Shown: positions 22,769 to 29,558 of the stretch, in pieces
Layout of the letters: each line of letters starts with the position of its first letter
Numbering within the stretch: the stretch's first letter is position 1
NCBI GenBank assembly: GCA_964451605.1
Contig: CAYVJA010000035.1
Coordinates: 1-29,558 of the forward strand
Reading direction: 5' to 3'
Length of the DNA: 29,558 bases
Source: JAQVSH01 sp964451605
Lineage (GTDB): Bacteria; Bacteroidota; Bacteroidia; Bacteroidales; UBA4181
Position numbers and translations under genes: made by a program
Notes under the pieces: model-generated
Databases searched by the model: none
What the model was told of the DNA's origin: nothing
The model's input: only the letters and a program-made list of their open reading frames with translations

Positions 22769-25096
22769 TTAGAAGTGTACAAACAGTTGCCCCCCTACAA
22801 ATCGGGGAGGGCCCGGAATATAGGTGGGAATGCCAAAGGCCCGGCCGGTGTTTCCTGCATCTATCAGATAACGTTTGTTGCCCAGATTGCTGACCGTAAG
22901 CCGAATTCCATACTTTTGGCAGGGTGTGGTGTACTCCAGAGCCGAGTTCACCAGACCATATCCTCCCTGATATAAAGCGGGGTCGTTGTCGTCTTCAAAA
23001 TAGTGACCCGATTTAAAGGTGGTCGACAAATCCAGACGAAGGGATCCGGCTTTCGCCAAACCCAGCTGATAGGTCAGCCCCGCGGCACCCGAGTGTTTAG
23101 GGGTTAGACGGAAGGTATTTCCTGCCATTTCCTGCGGGTTTCCGTGCGCATCTTTATCGTTAAAACGGGCATCCAACCAGGCATAGTTGGCAAAGAGCGT
23201 GAGGTTCTGGGTGGCTGCAAACTGTACATCGGTTTCGACTCCCATCCCGGTGGCTTTTCCCGAATCGGTGATGTGGGTAAACGTCCCCCCGTCGAGATAG
23301 ATAGAAGTGGTCTGAAAATGGCTGTAGTCGTACAAAAATCCGCTCACGTTCCATTGAAGACGTCGGTTCAGAAACAGCATTTTACATCCCATTTCGTAGT
23401 TATATACTACTTCGGCTTTCATTACTTCGGTGGTGTCGGACGAAACCTCTATTACATTCGGGCGGCGACCCTTCGACCAGGAGGCATAACCGCTTACCTG
23501 GTCCGAGAATTTGTACTGCAGGACAGCCCGACCCACCCAATCGACAAACGATTTATCGCTCTCTTTCCGTCCGTCGGTAGGCTTGAAGAGATTATTCGTC
23601 CCTTTCCCCAGCAAAACGCCCACAGTACCGGGAGTGGCTGCCGGATCGACCTCCAGAAATGAGGATTGATCTTCCAGAATCAGACGGACGCCGGCCGTGA
23701 TTTTGAGTTTGGAGGTCAGCCTGTAGGTTCCGTCGGCAAACAGATCGAAAGCACCGCTTTCGGCGCCATGAAGGGTATTCTCTGAATGAAAGGTTTTTAG
23801 GGTTCGGCCGGTGAGGGAGTTCACAGTGGCCGAAAGATTGGGTTCGCCATCAATGATCAGGGGTATGGGGGTGAACCCCGGAATTTTGGCCGCAAGCATA
23901 GGTGTAATCACCGCATACATACTGCGTTCGTCCTGTGTAAGCAGATAGCTCAGCCGCCCCTTCTCGCGAAAATAGTTGAGTCCGGCAAAGCCAGAGAAGC
24001 GCTGCCTGTCGAGGTTGAGTCGGATCTCCTGACTCAGTTGCTTATAGTGGCCCGACCCCTCCATGCTCAGCACATGTGCTTTGGTTCCATCGGCATCGAA
24101 AAGCGTTGATATATAGAACGTTCGATAACCGGTTATGGCAGTGACGCTAAGTGCATCACTCAGCACTCTCTTGTATTGGGCGGTAATGCCATAGAGATCC
24201 CGTTCGTCGACCAAGTCGTTGCCGGCTTCGAGATCGGCAAAGGTAAAGGGATTGGTATCGCCTCCCTGCGGAGCATAGACAGAACTTTTAAAGGCCATCC
24301 CGGGGGCTCTGTCGCGCTGGTAACTGAAGATAAGGTCGAGCGTGTTGTTATTGTCGGGTTGAAAGCGGAGAGAGGTTCTGTTGGCGAGGCTGTTTTTCCC
24401 CATCAGGGTTCCCCCCGACAGGTTCTTTACATAACCGTCGCGCCTGTTGTAGATGCCGGCTACTCGCAAAAAGAGTTTATCTCTTACCAACGGAAGGTTT
24501 ATGTAGCCGTCGGTGCGGAACTGATTGTAGTTGCCCGCCCCCACTGCGGCAGCTCCCGAAGTTTCGTTGGCGGCCCGGTTCGTAATGAGTTGAATGGCAC
24601 CAATCTGTGCACTGCGTCCATAGAGTGTTCCCTGAGGGCCTTTGAGTACCTCTACGCGATTCATATCGAAGAATTCGACAGCCGAACCGAGCTGCTTACC
24701 AATGTAGATTCCATCCTGAAAAAGAGAAACCCGGTTGTCGACATTCATGTTGGCGTTATCGGAGGTCAGCCCCCTGATTACCAAACCGGGGAGGAGTATC
24801 GATTGCTCCTGCACCTGAAGCCCGGGTGCATAGGCCGCCATTCCGCCCAGAGTCTCAATGGCATTCTTCTCCAGAAAGGTGGCGGAGAGGTTCGACAGAG
24901 CAATGGGTACATTTCGGGAGAGCTCCGGCCGCTTTTGGGCAGTAACCGTAATCTCCTGCAACTCCTGCACAGCCTGAACGGTGGTGTCGGCCTGAGGATG
25001 TGTGATGTCGGCCGATGCCGCAAAAGCCACGGTCTGCCGACTTAAGAGCAGCAGACCGTGGAAAAGAAGCAGCAGGCACAATCGTGCAATGCGCAT
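22769..25096 (-). CDS. TonB-dependent outer-membrane receptor
   Basis: The protein has 775 residues with a signal peptide (about 1-27, ending AFA). A TonB-box-like segment, QEITVTAQKRPE, precedes the plug domain (about 55-170, with VEVLKGPQGTLYGRSAQIGAIQ) and a 22-strand barrel ending in Phe. It should import a ligand across the outer membrane with TonB energy. It is not SusC-like: there is no N-terminal carboxypeptidase-D-like repeat and no SusD partner. The TonB-box and plug wording (VTAQKR, VPIALS) resembles receptors common in Proteobacteria. It begins 4 bp after the binding-protein gene, so it is the last gene of the ABC-transporter operon and probably handles the same ligand. Confidence 0.93.
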   Translation of the reverse strand: MRIARLCLLLLFHGLLLLSRQTVAFAASADITHPQADTTVQAVQELQEITVTAQKRPELSRNVPIALSNLSATFLEKNAIETLGGMAAYAPGLQVQEQSILLPGLVIRGLTSDNANMNVDNRVSLFQDGIYIGKQLGSAVEFFDMNRVEVLKGPQGTLYGRSAQIGAIQLITNRAANETSGAAAVGAGNYNQFRTDGYINLPLVRDKLFLRVAGIYNRRDGYVKNLSGGTLMGKNSLANRTSLRFQPDNNNTLDLIFSYQRDRAPGMAFKSSVYAPQGGDTNPFTFADLEAGNDLVDERDLYGITAQYKRVLSDALSVTAITGYRTFYISTLFDADGTKAHVLSMEGSGHYKQLSQEIRLNLDRQRFSGFAGLNYFREKGRLSYLLTQDERSMYAVITPMLAAKIPGFTPIPLIIDGEPNLSATVNSLTGRTLKTFHSENTLHGAESGAFDLFADGTYRLTSKLKITAGVRLILEDQSSFLEVDPAATPGTVGVLLGKGTNNLFKPTDGRKESDKSFVDWVGRAVLQYKFSDQVSGYASWSKGRRPNVIEVSSDTTEVMKAEVVYNYEMGCKMLFLNRRLQWNVSGFLYDYSHFQTTSIYLDGGTFTHITDSGKATGMGVETDVQFAATQNLTLFANYAWLDARFNDKDAHGNPQEMAGNTFRLTPKHSGAAGLTYQLGLAKAGSLRLDLSTTFKSGHYFEDDNDPALYQGGYGLVNSALEYTTPCQKYGIRLTVSNLGNKRYLIDAGNTGRAFGIPTYIPGPPRFVGGQLFVHF

Positions 25097-25100
25097 TAGA

Positions 25101-25919
25101 TTATTTCTTTACAATAAAGCAGCGGCCTTTATCCGAAAAATAAGGCATGGTTCGTACCATCTTGTCGCCAAAAAGGGCAGCCATCTGCTCGTTATAGGTC
25201 TGGCTGAAAACCACATCAATTTTTTTACTGCGCAATGCCTGGAATTTGGCCTGGGTTTCGAGTGAAACCAGCTCAAAGTTGATATGTAACAGTTTTGAGA
25301 TTTCCGAAAGGAAGGCTACGTTAAAACCTGCCGGACGACCGTCGGCAGCTATATAATCAAGTGGCGTATAATCGCCTGTAATGCCTACAAAAACGGTCTT
25401 GGCTCCTTCTGTTTTTGCCATTGTCACAGGTGCGGGCTCCTCATTTACCGGCAAATTGGTTATCCAGGCCTCTTTCAGTTTTTCGAGGGTCCCGTTATCT
25501 TTCAGCGTGGTAATGGCCACATCAATGTCGTTTTTTAACAGAGAGTCTTCGGCGCGCAGAAACATCACTACCTCTACAGGAAAGAGTTTGGCTGCCTCAA
25601 CTACGCGTAATTCGCTGTTACGTTTTACGTAGTAATCGGCAACGAAACTCATTGCGGGAGCGGCATCGATCTTTCCTGTGGTGATTGCGGCAATGACATC
25701 CGATGGCCTGTTAAAGAACTTGATCTCTTTTGCCGCACCGCCGGTATACTCTGTAAACAAGGCCTGATAGGCCTCGGTTGGGGCGGCAATCGAAACGTCG
25801 CCAATCACCTTGCCAACCAGATCGGAAGCCTGGTTGATGGGTTCCGGCTGATTGCCTGCGCAACCCATAAGGAATAATACCATAGCGGTAATGGCTGCGA
25901 AACTGCTTCTTTTTTTCAT
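25101..25919 (-). CDS. Solute-binding lipoprotein, SBP_bac_3 type, apparently circularly permuted
   Basis: This 272-residue lipoprotein (lipobox LMGC, Cys20) belongs to the amino-acid-binding SBP_bac_3 family, but the halves are in reverse order. Residues about 31-154 read like the usual second part (SDLVGKVIGDV at the start, TLKDNGTLEKLKEAW, the normal C-terminal helix, at the end). A Pro/Glu/Ala-rich link (about 155-173) follows. Residues about 174-272 read like the usual beginning (VGITGDYTPLDYIAADGRPA, GFNVAFLSEISK, KKIDVVFS) and end in YFSDKGRCFIVKK, where the normal order would go on. By eye the Arg that binds the amino-acid carboxylate is Gln245 (YNEQ for xxER) and the Asp that binds the amino group is Met90. 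A ligand other than a plain amino acid is therefore likely. Spacing is 3 bp from the ATPase gene. Confidence 0.82.
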   Translation of the reverse strand: MKKRSSFAAITAMVLFLMGCAGNQPEPINQASDLVGKVIGDVSIAAPTEAYQALFTEYTGGAAKEIKFFNRPSDVIAAITTGKIDAAPAMSFVADYYVKRNSELRVVEAAKLFPVEVVMFLRAEDSLLKNDIDVAITTLKDNGTLEKLKEAWITNLPVNEEPAPVTMAKTEGAKTVFVGITGDYTPLDYIAADGRPAGFNVAFLSEISKLLHINFELVSLETQAKFQALRSKKIDVVFSQTYNEQMAALFGDKMVRTMPYFSDKGRCFIVKK

Positions 25920-25922
25920 TTT

Positions 25923-27017
25923 TTATAGTTTGAGGTTAATAGTATTCAGACCCGTGTCTGATGAATAGTGAATCTCTTTGGCTATTTTTTGTACCAGTGC
26001 AATGCCCAGATACTCCTCCTCCAGATTACCCTCTTCGAACGGATTATAGGCGTTGCTCCTGTATTGAATATTGAGTGATACCTCATTCTTCTCGGCCGAG
26101 AACTCAATGGAGAAGGAGATTTGGGGCGATAAATCTGCATAGCATTTTTGGAGAATCTCTACCAGCAGTTCTTCTAATACCAGCTGAGTGTAATAGATTT
26201 TCTGCGCTTCCATTTGATATTTCTGACAAAAAAGCTCTATCTGCACATTCATGGTTACCATGTCGAAACCGGTAGAGTTGATTTCGTAGTTGAACAGGCT
26301 CAGCCGTCGGATAAATGCCTTTGTCTTGGAGCGTTGCGGATTGTCGAATATTTCGGTTGCCGTTCCCTCTTCGTAAATTCCGCCCTCGTCCATAAAGACT
26401 ACACGGTTGGCTACCTCCCTGGCAAACGACATTTCGTGCGTAACAATCAGCATAGTCAGCCCCATTTTGGTCAGTTTCCGCATAATGGCCAAAACCTCTC
26501 GTGTCATGGTAGGATCAAGCGCCGAAGTGGGTTCGTCGAACAACATAATTTCGGGTTCCATGGCCAGGCAGCGGGCAATGGCAATTCTCTGCTGCTGCCC
26601 CCCCGAAAGTTGATGTGGATAGTTGTAAACCTTGTCCGACAGTCCCACCAGAGCTAACAGCTCTTTGGCCTTTTTTTCGGCCGCCTCCCTGGGCACTTTT
26701 CTTACCTTCCGGGGAGCCAACGTGATATTATCGAGTACATTCAGGTGCGAAAAAAGATGAAAGCCCTGATACACCATCCCCATCTTTTCGCGGATCTTAT
26801 TGATATCGACCGATTTTTGTGTGATATCGGTTCCATTTATGGTAATGGTTCCCGTATCGGGAACCTCTAATAAGGCGATAGAACGCAGAAAAACGCTCTT
26901 TCCTGTACCTGAAGGGCCTATGATTGCCACGCATTCGCCTTTACCCACCTGAAAGCTGACATCTTTCAGTACCTCCAGAGAGCCAAAGCGCTTTGATATA
27001 CCGTCGACACGTATCAT
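25923..27017 (-). CDS. ABC transporter ATPase (polar amino-acid type) fused to a degenerate RsbW/HATPase-like domain
   Basis: The protein has 364 residues; typical GlnQ-type ATPases have about 240. Residues 1-240 are a complete ABC domain: Walker A GPSGTGKS (34-41), Q-loop Gln84, LSGGQ (137-141), Walker B IMLFDE (157-162), His194. Residues about 242-364 resemble the HATPase fold of RsbW-type anti-sigma kinases: QLVLEELLVEILQKCYAD at the N-box, a strand pair (ISFSIEF, VSLNIQY), NPFEEGNLEEEYLGIALVQK at the G-boxes, then the closing strand LNTINLKL. The N-box Asn and the G1 Asp appear to be replaced, so this part probably does not hydrolyse ATP and may sense or bind a partner. The ATG overlaps the permease stop codon by 4 bp. 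Confidence 0.85.
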   Translation of the reverse strand: MIRVDGISKRFGSLEVLKDVSFQVGKGECVAIIGPSGTGKSVFLRSIALLEVPDTGTITINGTDITQKSVDINKIREKMGMVYQGFHLFSHLNVLDNITLAPRKVRKVPREAAEKKAKELLALVGLSDKVYNYPHQLSGGQQQRIAIARCLAMEPEIMLFDEPTSALDPTMTREVLAIMRKLTKMGLTMLIVTHEMSFAREVANRVVFMDEGGIYEEGTATEIFDNPQRSKTKAFIRRLSLFNYEINSTGFDMVTMNVQIELFCQKYQMEAQKIYYTQLVLEELLVEILQKCYADLSPQISFSIEFSAEKNEVSLNIQYRSNAYNPFEEGNLEEEYLGIALVQKIAKEIHYSSDTGLNTINLKL

Positions 27018-27694
27018 ACCCGTCCCTCCTTTTTATTCCCCATCGAAAAGAGAAGATCAATGGCGTACGAGATACCCAGGTAGATTACTACCCCCAAAAA
27101 GAGGGCAAAGAAGGGATCGCCCGTTCGGGCGCCAATGTTATTTACCGTACGGGTGAGATCGGTGATGGTTACATATCCCACTACCGAGGTCCACTGCACC
27201 AGATTGATTATGGCATTCTGGTATACCGGTTTGGCAATTTTCCCCGCCTGAGGAAGGGTAATGGCCATAAAGGCTTTCGACTTGGAAAAGCCCAGCATTC
27301 GCGCCGCCTCAAACTGCTTTTTATCCACCGCTTCGAGTGCCGACCGCATTACTTCGGCAATATGGGCTCCACTATTCAGTGCAAAGGCCAAAATGGCGAT
27401 AATCACCGCATCTATGCGGCTGTTGGCAAACACTACATAGTAGAGAATCATTAAAAGCAGCAGTACCGGACTTCCGCGGAGTACGGAAATGATCACTTTT
27501 GCGGTCGATTTGAGTAATTCGGCGCGTGACATCCTGGAATAACAGAGGAGTGCCCCAAAAAGGGTTCCGAAGAGAAGCCCAAGGGCGGAAATGAGTAGCG
27601 TTGTCCATAATCCCTTAAGAACAACTATGTAGGCATCTCCGGCTATCAGATTATTGTAAAAGGAGTGGGCGATTGCCTCAAGATAACTGCTCAT
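27014..27694 (-). CDS. ABC transporter permease, polar amino-acid (HisM/GlnP) family
   Basis: The ATG at 27694 gives 226 residues, the normal family size; an upstream ATG at 27787 would add 31 mostly polar residues (MRRKTFSKKYPEV) and is less likely. There are about five hydrophobic segments (LKGLWTTLLISALGLLFGTLFGALLCY, and others) and the EAA loop that docks with the ATPase (EAARMLGFSKSKAFMAITLPQA). It forms the inner-membrane channel of the importer whose ATPase follows with a 4-bp overlap. Only one permease gene is seen, so a homodimer is likely. The substrate should be read with the altered binding protein in mind. Confidence 0.92.
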   Translation of the reverse strand: MSSYLEAIAHSFYNNLIAGDAYIVVLKGLWTTLLISALGLLFGTLFGALLCYSRMSRAELLKSTAKVIISVLRGSPVLLLLMILYYVVFANSRIDAVIIAILAFALNSGAHIAEVMRSALEAVDKKQFEAARMLGFSKSKAFMAITLPQAGKIAKPVYQNAIINLVQWTSVVGYVTITDLTRTVNNIGARTGDPFFALFLGVVIYLGISYAIDLLFSMGNKKEGRV

Positions 27695-27906
27695 ACGCTT
27701 TTGACTTACACTATTACCCGAAAGTAGTAAAAATGCCGACATCCTGATGACCTCCGGATATTTCTTTGAAAAAGTTTTCCTCCTCACGCACTTTGAGAAG
27801 GGATGTAATAGAGCAGATTAGATTTTATCGGAACCGGGTGCTTTTTCTGAGGAGAATATATAACTTGCTATCTCTTTCGAAATGAAACTCTTCAATTTGA
27901 ATTCTT
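27695..27906. promoter_or_regulatory. Divergent spacer between the ABC-TonB operon and the CE15-like gene
   Basis: A 212-bp AT-rich spacer that must hold the promoters of both transcription units. No clean TAnnTTTG element was found on either strand, and none of the composite repeat modules is present. An alternative permease start (27787) would shorten it to 119 bp. Confidence 0.4.
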
Positions 27907-29558
27907 ATGAAACCACTTCTCTTTTGCCTGCTTCTTACGGTTGCCTCAGCCACTTTACAGGCCGAAAGCCCTGATGAGCTTAAAGCCCGGTTGGAATGGA
28001 TGAAAAAATCGTTGCCTGATGTTCCTGTCTTTACAAGTTGGCTGCAGCAGACGGGTGAGTTGCCTCCCGATTTTGACCTGTTGCCCCGTTCGAACCTTCT
28101 CCCTGATCCGCTTCGCTTTTTGGATGGCCGACCGGTGAAAAATACGGCCGCCGATTGGGAGTCCCGCAGGGCAGAAATTTTGGGCCTGTTCGAAAAGTAT
28201 ATGACCGGAACCTTTCCTCCCAAGCCTGTCATGGGCAAGGTGGAACTGTTGAGCGAGACCTCCGCAAAAGGATACCTGACCCGCAATGTAAAGGTTTGGT
28301 TTGGCCCGGAGGGGAAGGGGAGTGTCCGCATTCAGTTGGTTATTCCCGAAGGGGCGTCCGGGACCAGGTTGCCGGTTCTCATCAGCCCCACACTGGGCGG
28401 CTGGGGCACCTCACCTATCCGAAGGGGCTACATCTCGGCGGGATATGCCGGTAACGACTTTATGGACGATGCGGCTCCGCTTAAGGCGCTCTACCCCGAC
28501 TACGATTTTGCCACCCTGCCCCGTCGTGCCTGGCTTGCCCAGGTGGTGCTCGACTATCTGGAAACGGTTGGTCAGGCCGATATGAAACGGGTGGCCATCT
28601 ACGGCTATTCGCGCGACGGGAAGATGGCCACGATTGCTGCCTGCCTCGATAAAAGGATTGCTGCGGTGATTGCCGGAAGTACCGGTGTGGGAGGACTTCT
28701 GCCCTGGCGTCTTTCGGGCGAGCGGGGAGGAGGTGAGAGTATTGAATCGACAACCCGCATGNNNNNNNNNNGACTGGTTTATTCCCCGTTTGCGCTTCTT
28801 TTCGGGCCGCGAAGATTACTTGCCGGTTGATGCCAACCTCTTTCTGGCCCTGATTGCCCCGCGTGCCGTCCTCATTGAGTGGGGGCTTAACGATGAGGTG
28901 ACCAACGGCTGGGGCATAGAACAGGCCTGGCAATCGGCGCAGAAGGTTTACCAACGTCTCGGAGCGCCCAACCGGCTGGGCTTGCTGCATGTGCCCGGAT
29001 TCCACGGGAGCAACGATCAGGAGGCCTGTCTCGACTGGCTCGATTACCAGTTTGGACGCACCTCCAAAGCGTGGGTTAACGACTTTGTATTTGCCTGGGA
29101 TTTCGACAAGTGGCAGTCCGAAACCGGCGAGAAGCTGAATCCCGCGCTCACAACTGCTCTTACAACCACCTACCCGGCTGCTGCTCCTTCTGCTACTTCC
29201 GCTGCCCCCTCCGCTGCCGAATGGAGTGCAAGGGTTCCTCTTCTGCGCAAGTCGGTTGAGTGGATGCTGGGCGATGCGCCTCCCGTGGTTCAGGCTGCTC
29301 CCGGAGGTTTTTCGATGTTTTCGCGACCCATGCCAGGTCCTACAACTATTGCCAAAGGGCAGACGGGTAATCCCGGACAGCTGGCTCCTGATGTTCCTTC
29401 GAAGGTGATCTTCTCTGGCGGGCAGGAGTATGGCTGGATTGCTCCCGAAAAGAACCAGGTCGATTCGCGTCGGCTTCGGTTAGGTTCGGAGGTGACTGCC
29501 GATCTCTACTTCCCGGCCAACACCCCCGCCGGTACCAAACTGCCCACTGTGATCTGGC
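27907..29558 (+). CDS. CE15-like glucuronoyl esterase with a further C-terminal domain (partial)
   Basis: The gene starts at ATG 27907 with a signal peptide (MKPLLFCLLLTVASATLQA) and is cut at the right window edge. Residues about 25-400 form the esterase: Ser235 in GYSRDGKMA (the CE15 form GxSRxGK), the region LSGERGGGES that may carry the catalytic acid, and His in HVPGFHGS. CE15 enzymes cut the ester between glucuronic acid and lignin alcohols. The frame shifts across the N run 28762-28771, but coding resumes at DWFIPRLRFFSGREDYL and stays open to the end, so the gap is mis-sized. After an Ala/Pro/Thr-rich stretch (about 29146-29220) the text runs on with features of a second hydrolase-like domain (DLYFPANTPAGTKLPTVIW). 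The family call is from the Ser and His motifs; a dienelactone-hydrolase-like esterase is the alternative. Confidence 0.78.

Noticed and set aside
24176..25045. Long open frame antisense to the TonB receptor gene
   Set aside because: It lacks any recognisable motif, while the minus-strand frame has signal peptide, plug and barrel features.

Overview
The window looks like part of a Bacteroidota (Bacteroidales-type) genome, probably a draft or metagenome-derived scaffold. Evidence: perfect TAnnTTTG -7 elements at a divergent promoter, many secreted glycan-active enzymes, a GH20 lipoprotein, a one-POTRA outer-membrane barrel, a TonB-dependent receptor, and four short runs of N (1511-1544, 19478-19487, 21521-21531, 28762-28771). 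The species cannot be fixed from the sequence; a polysaccharide-fermenting member of Bacteroidales is an inference.

Layout. (1) 1-2733: a divergent pair, a radical-SAM activase (cut by the window edge) and a glycyl radical enzyme most like trans-4-hydroxy-L-proline dehydratase (HypD). (2) 2831-10868: five closely spaced plus-strand genes (gaps of 18-27 bp): a two-domain esterase, a GH20 hexosaminidase, an outer-membrane barrel, a sodium:solute symporter and a phosphohexomutase. They end at a strong bidirectional terminator (10874-10915). (3) 10946-15036, minus strand: lplA, trmN6, a double-GNAT acetyltransferase and a secreted PQQ-type beta-propeller. (4) 15131-22757, plus strand: a Tat-exported TIM-barrel protein, GH67 alpha-glucuronidase, GH2 beta-galactosidase-like enzyme and a second alpha/beta-hydrolase esterase. 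(5) 22769-27694, minus strand: a tight operon, permease - ATPase - binding protein - TonB-dependent receptor. (6) 27907-end: a CE15-like glucuronoyl esterase, cut by the window edge.

Biology. GH67, the CE15-like enzyme and the acetylxylan-esterase-like hydrolases together suggest glucuronoxylan and side-chain breakdown, without any SusC/SusD pair. GH20, the symporter and the phosphohexomutase suggest use of N-acetylhexosamines.

Two things stand out. First, the 22769-27694 operon: its binding protein appears circularly permuted, with the second lobe encoded before the first, and lacks the usual amino-acid-binding Arg and Asp. Its ATPase carries a fused, degenerate RsbW/HATPase-like C-terminal domain, and its last gene is a TonB receptor placed 4 bp behind the binding protein. 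This may be an unusual envelope-spanning uptake or sensing system. Second, a family of composite, hairpin-rich intergenic repeats occupies all six co-directional gene junctions longer than 90 bp and none of the divergent, convergent or short junctions. One of its modules also seems to lie in frame inside lplA.

No tRNA, rRNA, CRISPR array, transposase or prophage gene was seen. No gene-free stretch exceeds 300 bp.
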